From Salinibacterium xinjiangense (GTDB lineage Bacteria > Actinomycetota > Actinomycetes > Actinomycetales > Microbacteriaceae): a stretch of DNA of 64,000 bases. Location of the stretch: contig NZ_BMLC01000001.1 of the NCBI RefSeq assembly GCF_014645015.1, forward strand, positions 682,001 through 746,000, given 5' to 3'. This document shows positions 8,980 through 17,398 of this stretch, piece by piece (position 1 is the stretch's first letter; each line of letters starts with the position of its first letter). Both the position numbers and the translations under genes were made by a program. A model generated the notes under the pieces. It saw only the letters and a list, made by a program, of their open reading frames with translations. It was not told the DNA's origin and searched no databases.

Positions 8980-9270
8980 ATGGAGCTTCTCTTCGTCACC
9001 GTGATCGGCGCCTGCATCGGGGCCATAGTGCGCTACACCATGCCGAAGCGCGGCACATACGGCGCCTTCCTGCTACCCGCAGCAAGCGCCGCAGTGACGG
9101 CCACCGCGTGGGTGGCACTGCTCTGGGCGGGGCTCACCTTCGACGGCACGTGGATCTGGGTCGCGAGCATCGGAGCGGGCACGATCGCTGGCATCGTGAT
9201 CACGGTGGTACTGCCTCGAAAGCGCACCACGCTGGATGACGCGAAACTCGCCAGGCTCGCTCGGGCATAG
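8980..9270 (+). CDS. Small three-helix membrane protein
   Basis: A 96-residue protein with hydrophobic segments at about residues 3-20, 31-50 and 56-78, then a short charged tail (PRKRTTLDDAKLARLARA). No catalytic motif is visible. It starts 6 bp after the DUF3107 stop, so co-transcription is likely. I recognise it only as a hypothetical membrane protein of the kind found next to DUF3107 in related genomes; its role is unknown. Confidence 0.75.
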   Translation: MELLFVTVIGACIGAIVRYTMPKRGTYGAFLLPAASAAVTATAWVALLWAGLTFDGTWIWVASIGAGTIAGIVITVVLPRKRTTLDDAKLARLARA

Positions 9271-9291
9271 ACGCCCGACGCGCTGCCCTGC

Positions 9292-10017
9292 CTAGGCCAT
9301 CAGGCCGAGTGCATCCATCCGCTGGGTGTGGGCTGTGATCAGTGTGGTGAATACCGGCTCGATCCGCGCTTCGTCAGACCGGTGGTCCTCGCTGTACTGG
9401 AGTGCAGATCGGGCCACGAGCATGGTGTCGCCGACTAGCCGGCGTCCCCACATGGCCAGGCGTGCGGAGAGCCGAGGATTCTCCTCGATGGCTTCCGTCA
9501 ACAGCTCGGCCAACAGCGCTTCCCCCGACTCGCCCGTGAAGATCGCGGCGATACGCCTACCGGTATCGTCGTGGAGACCTCGAGCCAGGCGCGAGAAGAA
9601 ATCGTCGAGGAATCCGGCGGTCAGGTAGCAGGTCACGACCGTCTCGAACCAGTCGCCCCCACGGGTGTCGCGTTCGAAATCGTCGACAATCCTCGTGAAC
9701 GGCTGCATCACTGTCGACGGGTCCTCGCCTGCCCTGACGATCTCGCCGACCAGCCGCCGGTGTTTTGCCATGGATAGTTCGGCGGCGCGCCCGATGGCGG
9801 TCTTGGCCGCGGTTGTCGGCGCTGTCGAGATCGCCCTGGAGAGGTTTTCGAACAACATCAGCTGCACGTAGGCGGATCGACCGAGGAACTCGACGAGGTC
9901 GGGAGTGAACTCCGCCAGTTCGACCTTCGTCGTGGCCTGTTCGCCCCCGCGGGCACGCAAGCGAGGCGTATCAACGCTGCGAGGGGCGCGCGAGAATCGC
10001 GAAAACCAATTAGCCAC
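9292..10017 (-). CDS. Ferritin-like fold protein
   Basis: A 241-residue, mostly helical protein. A basic N-terminal tail of about 25 residues is followed by long amphipathic helices (ELAEFTPDLVEFLGRSAYVQLMLFE is split by a turn after LGRSAY). It resembles the ferritin-like superfamily proteins (tRNA-hydroxylase-like annotation) encoded beside DUF3107 and a DEAD-box helicase in many Actinobacteria. I could not assign a complete di-iron ligand set with confidence, so enzymatic activity is not claimed. GTG 10017 has a leaderless promoter (TAAGCT, 6-nt gap). The gene is convergent with the small membrane protein. Confidence 0.75.
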   Translation of the reverse strand: MANWFSRFSRAPRSVDTPRLRARGGEQATTKVELAEFTPDLVEFLGRSAYVQLMLFENLSRAISTAPTTAAKTAIGRAAELSMAKHRRLVGEIVRAGEDPSTVMQPFTRIVDDFERDTRGGDWFETVVTCYLTAGFLDDFFSRLARGLHDDTGRRIAAIFTGESGEALLAELLTEAIEENPRLSARLAMWGRRLVGDTMLVARSALQYSEDHRSDEARIEPVFTTLITAHTQRMDALGLMA

Positions 10018-10023
10018 GAAGCC

Positions 10024-10029
10024 AGCTTA
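10024..10029 (-). promoter_or_regulatory. -10 element of leaderless ferritin-like gene promoter
   Basis: TAAGCT (minus strand), then GGCTTC, then GTG 10017. The spacing equals that of the other leaderless promoters in the window. Confidence 0.5.
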
Positions 10030-10420
10030 TGGTGTGGAAAGGGCAAGGCCGGGATGACAGCGTCGACCCGCAGCGTCGGCTTACAGCGTCGGGTTACACC
10101 CCACCGCCGGCATGACACCGGAAACAGCGCGACCAGGCGCGAGTGCACACGTCGTGTCGATGTGCGAAGTGTTCGACGAACGCCTTCCGGAAGGGAGACC
10201 GCTGGACGGTGGCGTCAGGATCTAAATGCGGCACGGCGGGCGCGTCCAGGTTCTCGGCGATCCGGCGGTGCGGCGACTGGTCATCGACGCTGCCGCCCCG
10301 CCCGGGCCGGATGCTGACGGTTATCAGGGGGCGACCCGCTAAACTGGATACATACCTCCCGTTCTGGCGGAGGTCCTGCGCCCCAGGACACAACGGGCGT
10401 ACCTCGTTATCTGTTAGGGC
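10030..10420. other. Intergenic leader region before the DEAD-box helicase gene
   Basis: About 390 bp without a gene I can support; frames on both strands have Arg/Cys-rich translations typical of GC-rich noise. Visible elements are: repeated CAGCGTCG motifs near 10058-10095; a perfect 12-bp palindrome CCTTCCGGAAGG (10182-10193); a possible -10 box TAAACT (10340-10345); and a small hairpin GTCCTG/CAGGAC (10373-10389) about 30 nt before the start codon. A structured 5' UTR of some 70 nt would suit a cold-inducible RNA helicase, but this is inference. Confidence 0.4.
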
Positions 10421-11872
10421 ATGAATCTTTTGACATTTGCAGAACTCAATATCGATCAGGACATGGTCGACGCTCTCGCCACCAAGGGCATCATCGAGCC
10501 GTTCCCCATCCAGAGCCAGACGATCCCCATGGGGCTCGCCGGCCAGGACATCATCGGGCAGGCCAAGACCGGAACGGGTAAGACCCTCGGATTCGGGCTG
10601 CCCCTGCTCCAGTCACTCGGCACCGACCCGGAGCCCGGCGTCAAGGCCCTGGTAGTGGTACCCACACGCGAGCTGTGCGTGCAGGTTGCCGAAGACCTCG
10701 TGCTCGCGGCATCCAATCGCAAGACCAAGATTGCGGCCATCTACGGCGGCAAGGCCTACGAGGGTCAGGTCGAAGAGCTCAGGGCTGGCGCGCAGGTCGT
10801 GGTCGGCACGCCCGGTCGACTGCTCGACCTCGCATCGCAGCGACTGCTGTCGCTGAAAGACGTCAAGGTCATGGTGCTCGACGAGGCAGACAAGATGCTC
10901 GACCTCGGCTTCCTGGCCGACATCGAGAAGCTGTTCGCCCAGACCAGCCCGACCCGCCACACCATGCTGTTCTCGGCCACCATGCCCGGCCCGATTGTGG
11001 CTCTCGCGCGCCGGTTCATGAACAAGCCCATCCACATCCGCGCCACAGACCCGAATGAGGGCCTGACGCAGGCGAACATCAAGCACATTGTCTACCGCGC
11101 CCATAATCTCGATAAAGACGAGGTCATCGCGCGCATCCTCCAGTCAGAGGGTCGCGGTAAGACCGTGGTCTTCACACGCACCAAGCGTGCCGCCGCCAAG
11201 CTGGTCGAAGAGCTGGGTGACCGCGGCTTCAATGCCGCTGCCGTGCACGGAGACCTCAACCAGGAGCAGCGCGAGCGCGCCATGGCCGCGTTCAAGGCCG
11301 GCAAGAAAGACATCCTGATCGCCACGGATGTCGCGGCACGAGGCATCGACGTCAACGACGTGACCCACGTCATCAACCACACCATCCCCGACGACCACGA
11401 CACCTACCTGCACCGCGCCGGCCGCACCGGTCGCGCGGGCAAGACGGGAATCGCGGTGACGTTCGTCGACTGGGACGACATGCACAAATGGTCGCTGATC
11501 AACCGTGCGCTCGATATGGGAATCCCGGAGCCGACCGAAACCTATTCGTCGAGCCCGCACCTCTTCACCGACCTCGACATCCCCGAGGGCACGAAAGGTC
11601 GCCTGCCAGGTGCCCCGCCGGCCCGCGCCCGTGAGGCCGCACCCTCGTCGGCTGGCCGCGATGGTCGCCCGCCGCGCTCCGGTGGCGATCACGGTGGTCG
11701 CCCGTCGCAGGGTTCGGGTTCACGCCCGTCGCGCGAGCGTTCGACTGATGCCGTGCGCGACAGCGCGGCAGGCGGAGGTACTCACGATGGCGCGGCTCCG
11801 TCACGCCGAAGCCGCACGCGCACCCGCCGGGGCGGCTCCAGCACTCCCGGAAACACGCCACCGACCAACTAG
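10421..11872 (+). CDS. DEAD-box ATP-dependent RNA helicase
   Basis: A 483-residue SF2 helicase. It has a Q-motif (GIIEPFPIQSQTIP), Walker A AKTGTGKT, motif II VLDEADKML, motif III SAT, and motif VI HRAGRTGRAGK. The core ends near residue 385. It is followed by an Arg/Gly/Ser-rich disordered tail with repeated RP/RS/RG clusters, as in RhlE/DeaD-type proteins that bind structured RNA. Likely roles are RNA unfolding in ribosome assembly, decay or cold adaptation. Its place beside DUF3107 and the ferritin-like gene matches the order in other Actinobacteria. RhlE is the closest label, but the subfamily is not certain. Confidence 0.9.
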   Translation: MNLLTFAELNIDQDMVDALATKGIIEPFPIQSQTIPMGLAGQDIIGQAKTGTGKTLGFGLPLLQSLGTDPEPGVKALVVVPTRELCVQVAEDLVLAASNRKTKIAAIYGGKAYEGQVEELRAGAQVVVGTPGRLLDLASQRLLSLKDVKVMVLDEADKMLDLGFLADIEKLFAQTSPTRHTMLFSATMPGPIVALARRFMNKPIHIRATDPNEGLTQANIKHIVYRAHNLDKDEVIARILQSEGRGKTVVFTRTKRAAAKLVEELGDRGFNAAAVHGDLNQEQRERAMAAFKAGKKDILIATDVAARGIDVNDVTHVINHTIPDDHDTYLHRAGRTGRAGKTGIAVTFVDWDDMHKWSLINRALDMGIPEPTETYSSSPHLFTDLDIPEGTKGRLPGAPPARAREAAPSSAGRDGRPPRSGGDHGGRPSQGSGSRPSRERSTDAVRDSAAGGGTHDGAAPSRRSRTRTRRGGSSTPGNTPPTN

Positions 11873-12031
11873 CAGCAATTCTGGTCGGTCATCCGGCACG
11901 GGGCGAATCCCCGGCAGTGGCCCGGCGCGGAGTGAAGATCGAGAAGGTCCGCTCCGGGGTTTACCCACCCCGAGCGCGGTGCGATACTGACAGCGACGAA
12001 CACCGCGGTTCGTTTCTGACAGGATTCTTTC

Positions 12032-13972
12032 ATGACTTTTCATCCGCTCGACCCGCTCACCTCGACCGAGTTTTCACACGCATCCTCGATCCTCACGAGG
12101 GAAAAGGGAGTCGCCGACGGTTGGCGCTTCGCGTCGATCGAGATGCTCGAGCCGTCGAAGGCAGCAATCGCCGGGTTCTCCGCCGCCGGTACCGTTCCTG
12201 ACCGCGCGGCTCGATTGGTCGTGCTCAACCGCGCCGAGAACTCGACCTACATCGCCGTCGTGTCGCTGACGACGGATTCACTGGTCAGCTGGACCCACGT
12301 CCCCGACGTGCAGGCCAACTTCACCGTCGACGAGTGGGAAGAGTGCGACGCGATTCTTCGTGCGCACCCCGAGGTGATCGCGGCTCTCACACAGCGGGGC
12401 ATCACGGACCTCGACCTTGTGTTCATCGACACCTGGACGTACGGTGCCGCCCTGATTCCCGAGAAATACGCGGGTCGGCGACTGGGCTGGAGCGACATCT
12501 GGGTGAGAGCGCAGGCCGGCGGGAACCCGTATGCGGGGCCGGTGAATGGACTGCACTTCGTCATCGATGTGAACAGCATGCAACTGCTGGAGATCGAAGA
12601 CTCATTCTCGGTGGACCGGCCAGAGATCATGGGCGAGTACGTTCCGCATCTCATCCCGGAGCGCATCAAGAACGCCTCACGACGACCACCTCGCAAGCCC
12701 CTGGATGTCGTACAGTCAGACGGCCCGGGCTTCGAGGTCGACGGTCATCTCGTGACGTGGCAGAACTGGTCGCTGCGCGTCGGATTCAACTACCGCGAGG
12801 GCATGACCCTGCACGCGCTCAGCTACCAGGACGGCGACCGCGTGCGCCCGATCGCGAACCGACTCTCGTTTGCCGAGATGGTGGTGCCGTATCGCGACCC
12901 GAGCGTCGACCATTTCCGGCGCACAGCCTTCGACATCGGCGAGTGGGGACTGGGTTTCATGACCACCTCGCTCGAGCTCGGTTGCGACTGCCTGGGCGAG
13001 ATCCGCTACATCGACGCCGTCATGCACGACTCACACGGCCAGCCGTACGACATCCCCAACGCCTTCTGCGTCCACGAGGAAGACAACGCCCTGCTCTGGA
13101 AGCACGTCGATCACGACACGGGAGCCGAGGTGCGTCGATCGCGACGGCTCGTCGTCTCGTTCCACGTGACCGTCGCCAACTACGAGTACCTCGTGTATTG
13201 GCGCTTCTACGAAGACGGCAACATCGAGTGCGAGGTGCGTGCGACGGGAATCATGGTCGTCACCCATCTCGCAGAGGGGCAGGCCCACCCCAACGGCACC
13301 CTCGTCGACAACCGCACGTACGCCCCATTCCACCAGCACTTCATTGTGGCCAGGATGGATCTGGATATCGACGGCCCCGAGAACACCGTGTACCGCTCCG
13401 AGACTCAGATCCAGCCGATCAGCGAATCCAATCCGCACGGTCTCGGCCTGACGGTAGCGAACACGCCGATGGAGATCGAGGGTCACGACGACTTCGACTG
13501 GAACACCCAGCGAACCTGGAAGATCACCAACGAGAACTCCACGAACTCTCTCGGCACGCCGGTGTCGTACAAGCTGGTGCCGGGCGGCGCGATTCCCTCA
13601 TTCTTCCCGCCGGGAGCCCCGGTGCTCGAGCGAGCGCAGGTCATCGGCCACACGGTGTGGGTTACCCCGAACGATCCGGAAGAGCGCTGGCCCAGCGGCG
13701 AGTTCGTCAACCAGTCGTCCGTCGATCATGGGCTTCCCGAATGGCAGAAGGCCGGCCGAAATGTACGCAACACCGACGTCGTGGTCTGGTACGTCTTCGG
13801 AATCCACCACATCACCCGCCCCGAGGAATGGCCCATCATGGCCGCCGACGTTGTGAGCTTCTGGATGAAACCCGCGAGCTTCTTCGACCGGAACCCCGCC
13901 CTCGACGTCGCCCCGAGTGCCAGTGCCCACTGCGCACCCGGCGGAGACCACGCCGGTCACGAGCACCACTGA
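12032..13972 (+). CDS. Copper-containing primary amine oxidase (topaquinone enzyme)
   Basis: A 646-residue protein close in length to Arthrobacter phenylethylamine oxidase. The cofactor motif NYEY is present, with Tyr384 as the topaquinone precursor. Cu ligands are His434 and His436 (FHQHF) and His592 or His593 (GIHHITR). The likely catalytic base is Asp301 in FDIGEWG. No signal peptide is evident. The enzyme oxidises primary amines to aldehydes, releasing ammonia and peroxide. It is followed 35 bp later by a universal stress protein and then an amino-acid permease on the same strand, suggesting a catabolic unit. The substrate (aromatic amine, histamine or other) cannot be read from sequence. 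Confidence 0.95.
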   Translation: MTFHPLDPLTSTEFSHASSILTREKGVADGWRFASIEMLEPSKAAIAGFSAAGTVPDRAARLVVLNRAENSTYIAVVSLTTDSLVSWTHVPDVQANFTVDEWEECDAILRAHPEVIAALTQRGITDLDLVFIDTWTYGAALIPEKYAGRRLGWSDIWVRAQAGGNPYAGPVNGLHFVIDVNSMQLLEIEDSFSVDRPEIMGEYVPHLIPERIKNASRRPPRKPLDVVQSDGPGFEVDGHLVTWQNWSLRVGFNYREGMTLHALSYQDGDRVRPIANRLSFAEMVVPYRDPSVDHFRRTAFDIGEWGLGFMTTSLELGCDCLGEIRYIDAVMHDSHGQPYDIPNAFCVHEEDNALLWKHVDHDTGAEVRRSRRLVVSFHVTVANYEYLVYWRFYEDGNIECEVRATGIMVVTHLAEGQAHPNGTLVDNRTYAPFHQHFIVARMDLDIDGPENTVYRSETQIQPISESNPHGLGLTVANTPMEIEGHDDFDWNTQRTWKITNENSTNSLGTPVSYKLVPGGAIPSFFPPGAPVLERAQVIGHTVWVTPNDPEERWPSGEFVNQSSVDHGLPEWQKAGRNVRNTDVVVWYVFGIHHITRPEEWPIMAADVVSFWMKPASFFDRNPALDVAPSASAHCAPGGDHAGHEHH

Positions 13973-14007
13973 CTCTTCGATAGCCACCCGACGCAAGGAG
14001 TTCACCC

Positions 14008-14895
14008 GTGACCCGGACAGCCAACTATGTCGTCGCATACGAGGCGACCGACCGCGGGCGTGATGCTGTGCAACTCGGGGTCGCCCTCGCCAGGCTCACG
14101 GCGGCGGAATTGCGGATCTGCCTCATCCTGCCCACGTCGTCGGCGGTTCCCGCAAAGGTTCCCGCGGGTGCGTCCGAGTACGGGTCACTCCTCGCAGCGC
14201 AGGGACGGGATTGGCTCAGCGAGGCCGCCGACCTCGTGCCGTCAGACGTGACAGCCACCACACACCTGCTGTGGGCGGAGTCGACATCAGAGGGCCTGAT
14301 CCGGGCATCCGTCCAATTCGATTCCGACCGGATCGTGGTTGGCGCCGCGAGCTATGGCGTCCTGCAGCGCTTCACCGTGGGAAGTATCGCCAACGCACTG
14401 CTGCACGCATCGCCGGTTCCCGTCGCGCTCGCTCCCCGTGGGTATCTCGCCCCCGCCGCCATCAGCCGAATCACCTGCGCCATGGGAACACGACCGGGGT
14501 GGAAGGCACTGCTGGAATCGATGGTCGCCATCTCAGAGGGGCTGCCGGTCGACCTGCGCTTCGTCACGCTGGTCGAGGTGGACGCGGCCCGGTCGGGTCA
14601 GGCAATCGACCTCTCTGCGGCCAGCGCTGCCCACCTCACCAGTGTCGTCGAGCATTTCGAGAAGGACTCCACCTCCAGCGGATTCGTCACCACCGAAGTT
14701 GCAGAGGGCCGCAGCGTCGAGGATGCCGTCGAGAAACTGGACTGGCGTGTCGACGAGATAGCCCTGGTGGGTTCGTCCCGGCTCGCGCAGCCCTCCAGGA
14801 TCTTCCTGGGCGTCACAGCGAACCGGATGCTGCATTCCCTGCCGGTTCCACTCATCGTCGTTCCGACCGCTGCCGCGGCCAACTCCCCCTCTTAG
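14008..14895 (+). CDS. Universal stress protein, tandem UspA domains
   Basis: A 295-residue cytoplasmic protein with two Usp-like halves. The first ends with VGAASYGVLQRFTVGSIA, followed by a PVPVALAPRGY strand. The second ends with GSSRLAQPSRIFLGVTAN and LPVPLIVVPTA. The G-rich ATP-binding pattern is only partly conserved. The start is GTG 14008 with AAGGAG 9 nt upstream. It sits between the amine oxidase and the permease with short gaps (35 and 34 bp), so it probably shares their transcript. Association of Usp proteins with transporters is common; a role in sensing energy state or peroxide stress is inference. Confidence 0.85.
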   Translation: MTRTANYVVAYEATDRGRDAVQLGVALARLTAAELRICLILPTSSAVPAKVPAGASEYGSLLAAQGRDWLSEAADLVPSDVTATTHLLWAESTSEGLIRASVQFDSDRIVVGAASYGVLQRFTVGSIANALLHASPVPVALAPRGYLAPAAISRITCAMGTRPGWKALLESMVAISEGLPVDLRFVTLVEVDAARSGQAIDLSAASAAHLTSVVEHFEKDSTSSGFVTTEVAEGRSVEDAVEKLDWRVDEIALVGSSRLAQPSRIFLGVTANRMLHSLPVPLIVVPTAAAANSPS

Positions 14896-14929
14896 CTTCC
14901 CTGCTGCTGCCACACGAAGGATCGATCTC

Positions 14930-16483
14930 ATGGCAAGTTCTCCCACCCCCTCATCGCCAGCCGCCACCATGCCGGCAGCGACAGTGACCGGAATCTCTCC
15001 CAAAGGTCTGAGTGCCGGCTCGATCGGTCTCCTCGGCGCGACGGTGATCGGTATTTCCTGTATCGCGCCCGCCTACACCCTCACAGCCTCTCTCGGCCCG
15101 ACCGCCGCCGCTGTGGGAACCCAGATGCCGGGCATCTTCCTGGTCGGCTTCCTGCCGATGCTGCTCGTGGCACTCGGCTACCGCGAGTTGAACAACGCGA
15201 TGCCCGACAGCGGAACGTCGTTCACCTGGGCGACGCGCGCATTCGGGCCGTGGCTCGGATGGCTCGGTGGCTGGGGCCTGATCGTCGCCACGGTCGTGGT
15301 GCTGTCGAATCTCGCAGGGGTAGCCGTCGACTTCCTCTACCTCGCGCTGGCGCAGCTCTTCGGAAATCCCGGCATCGCTGACCTCACCAACACGTTGTGG
15401 ATCAACATCGGCACCTGCCTGGTCTTCATGGTGGCCGCCTGTTATGTCTCATATCGAGGGATGGAGACGACCAAAGCGGTGCAGTATGTGCTTGTCGCCT
15501 TCCAGCTGATCGTGCTCGTGTGGTTCTCCATCTCAGCCGTAGTGCACGTCACCAATGGTTCGGCGTTCGATGCTCTCCCCTTCGACGCGAGCTGGTTCAA
15601 CCCGTTCGCGGTGCCGTCCTTCTCCGCCTTCGCCGCCGGAGTCTCCCTGTCGATCTTCATCTTCTGGGGCTGGGACGTCACCCTCACGATGAACGAGGAG
15701 ACGAAGAATCCGGAGACGACACCGGGTCGTGCTGCGACACTGACCGTCGTCATCATCTTCCTGCTGTACATCCTCGTGGCCGTGGCCACCCTGATGTTCT
15801 CCGGAATCGGAACCGGTGAGTTCGGGCTGGGCAACGAAGACATCTCAGGAAACGTCTTTGCTGCGCTGGCCGGACCGGTGATGGGGCCGTTCGCCATCCT
15901 GCTGTCGCTCGCCGTGCTGTCGAGCTCTGCGGCATCCCTCCAGTCGACGTTCGTCGGCCCGGCACGCACCATGCTCGCCATGGGTCATTACGGTGCCTTC
16001 CCCCGGCGATTCGCCAGGATCAGCCCCACCTTCAAGTCACCGGGATTCGCCACCATCATCGCTGCGGTCGTCGCCTGGGGCTTCTACGCCGTGATGCGCG
16101 CGTTGAGCACCGACGTGCTGACCGACACGATCCTCACCCTCGGCATGATGATCTGCTTCTATTACGGGGTCACCGCCCTCGCCTGCGTGTGGTATTTCCG
16201 CAAAGAAGCGCTCTCGTCGGCCCGTTCGTTCTTCCTCAAATTCCTGGCGCCACTTGTCGGCGGGGTCATCCTCGCGGTGATCTTCGTCACGACGCTCATC
16301 GACTCTATGAACCCCGAGTATGGAAGCGGTTCGAACATCGGTGGTGTCGGACTCGTCTTCCTGCTCGCCGTGTTCCTGCTGGTCGCGGGTATCGTGCTGA
16401 TGTTCGTGATGCGGGCCGTGAACCCGGCCTTCTTCCGGGGCAAGACGCTTCGAAGGGGCACCTCACTGGACGCCCAGCGCTGA
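14930..16483 (+). CDS. APC-superfamily amino acid/amine permease
   Basis: A 517-residue membrane protein with about 12 hydrophobic segments. The APC signature region near the N terminus is GLSAGSIGLLGATVIGISCIAPAYTL (written here only to its pattern; start about residue 25), followed by FTWATRAFGPWLGWLGGWG. It imports amino acids or amines by cation symport or exchange. Its position behind the amine oxidase suggests that it carries the oxidase substrate or a related amine. No terminator-like hairpin separates the three genes. Confidence 0.87.
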   Translation: MASSPTPSSPAATMPAATVTGISPKGLSAGSIGLLGATVIGISCIAPAYTLTASLGPTAAAVGTQMPGIFLVGFLPMLLVALGYRELNNAMPDSGTSFTWATRAFGPWLGWLGGWGLIVATVVVLSNLAGVAVDFLYLALAQLFGNPGIADLTNTLWINIGTCLVFMVAACYVSYRGMETTKAVQYVLVAFQLIVLVWFSISAVVHVTNGSAFDALPFDASWFNPFAVPSFSAFAAGVSLSIFIFWGWDVTLTMNEETKNPETTPGRAATLTVVIIFLLYILVAVATLMFSGIGTGEFGLGNEDISGNVFAALAGPVMGPFAILLSLAVLSSSAASLQSTFVGPARTMLAMGHYGAFPRRFARISPTFKSPGFATIIAAVVAWGFYAVMRALSTDVLTDTILTLGMMICFYYGVTALACVWYFRKEALSSARSFFLKFLAPLVGGVILAVIFVTTLIDSMNPEYGSGSNIGGVGLVFLLAVFLLVAGIVLMFVMRAVNPAFFRGKTLRRGTSLDAQR

Positions 16484-16510
16484 GCCGGGCGTGGGGCGCG
16501 GGGCGCGTCC

Positions 16511-17365
16511 TCAGCCGCGGAAGGCCTGCGAGCCGGTGCCGGCCGCCATGATCCGTTCCAGCACATCCGGGGCTGTCGAGTTCTCGGCGAGTCGATTCGG
16601 CTTGCCCTCGCCGTGATAGTCACTCGACCCCGTCACCACCAATCCGAACTTCTCGGCAAGCGCGAGCAGCCACAGCTTGCCGTCGTCGGTGTTGTCGCGG
16701 TGGTGCACCTCCAGCCCGAACAGCCCGTTGTCGACGAGCTCGCGAACGACCGAGTCATCCATCGACCGGTATCTGCCCTGGGTGGCGGGATGCGCGAGCA
16801 CCGGCACTCCCCCGGCCGCGACGATCATCCGCACCCCCTCGAGCGGTGACGGCGCGTAGTACTTCTCGTTGTAGCCGCCCTGCCAGTGCAGGATGCTCTC
16901 GAATGCGGCACTTCGGTTGGCCACGAAGCCTTTACGCACGAGGGCGTCGGCGATGTGCGGGCGACCCAGGGTCGTGCCATCCTGCGCCTCGGCGAGCACG
17001 TCGTCCCAGGTGAGGTCATAGTCTGCCGCGATCTTCTCGACGATCTTCTCGGCCCGGCGAAGCCGCCCATCGCGGATGCGCGCTGTCTCAGAGACGATGC
17101 CCGCATCCAGCGGATCGAACAGGTAGGCCAGCATGTGCACGCTCGCCGGGCCGTAGTTCGTGCTCAGTTCCATGCCAGGAACGACCGTCAGCCCGGTGCC
17201 GGATGCCGCGGCAAACGCCTCCTGCCACCCCGCCGTCGAGTCGTGGTCGGTGATCGCCACAGTGCTGAGCCCAGCGGCGATGGCGGCCTGCACCAACTGC
17301 GTCGGAGTCTCGGTTCCATCGGATACCGCGCTGTGAGTATGGAGATCGATGGGTCGGTCGGGCAT
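16511..17365 (-). CDS. PHP-domain phosphoesterase (nucleoside 3',5'-bisphosphate phosphatase-like)
   Basis: A 284-residue member of the PHP family. Metal-site motifs are DLHTHSAVSDG at the N terminus, ITDHDST about residues 36-42, the PGMELS strand, VLAHPATQG, and a C-terminal GSSDYHGEGK. It resembles TrpH/YciV, which hydrolyses 3',5'-nucleoside bisphosphates and short RNA 5' ends. ATG 17365 is preferred over an in-frame TTG six bases upstream because TAGGCT lies 6 nt before it. It is divergent from the EEP phosphatase, sharing a palindromic promoter region. Confidence 0.87.
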   Translation of the reverse strand: MPDRPIDLHTHSAVSDGTETPTQLVQAAIAAGLSTVAITDHDSTAGWQEAFAAASGTGLTVVPGMELSTNYGPASVHMLAYLFDPLDAGIVSETARIRDGRLRRAEKIVEKIAADYDLTWDDVLAEAQDGTTLGRPHIADALVRKGFVANRSAAFESILHWQGGYNEKYYAPSPLEGVRMIVAAGGVPVLAHPATQGRYRSMDDSVVRELVDNGLFGLEVHHRDNTDDGKLWLLALAEKFGLVVTGSSDYHGEGKPNRLAENSTAPDVLERIMAAGTGSQAFRG

Positions 17366-17371
17366 TCTCAA

Positions 17372-17389
17372 AGCCTATTGGCATAGGCT
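17372..17389. promoter_or_regulatory. Divergent promoter palindrome between PHP and EEP genes
   Basis: A perfect palindrome AGCCTATTGGCATAGGCT (7-bp arms, TGGC centre). Each arm supplies a TAGGCT -10 box. The minus-strand copy (17377-17372) ends 6 nt before ATG 17365. The plus-strand copy (17384-17389) ends 9 nt before ATG 17399. Both genes would then have no or almost no 5' UTR. Confidence 0.5.
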
Positions 17390-17398
17390 CAGCCCGCA

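Noticed and set aside
10143-10424. Cys-containing frame upstream of the DEAD-box helicase (CRCAKC near its start) that looked like a small zinc-binding protein
   Set aside because: Only one CxxC-like cluster, atypical composition, no ribosome-binding site or leaderless promoter, and it overlaps the helicase start.
12334-13983. 549-residue frame overlapping the amine oxidase
   Set aside because: Same strand, different frame, extremely Arg-rich; the oxidase has every catalytic residue.
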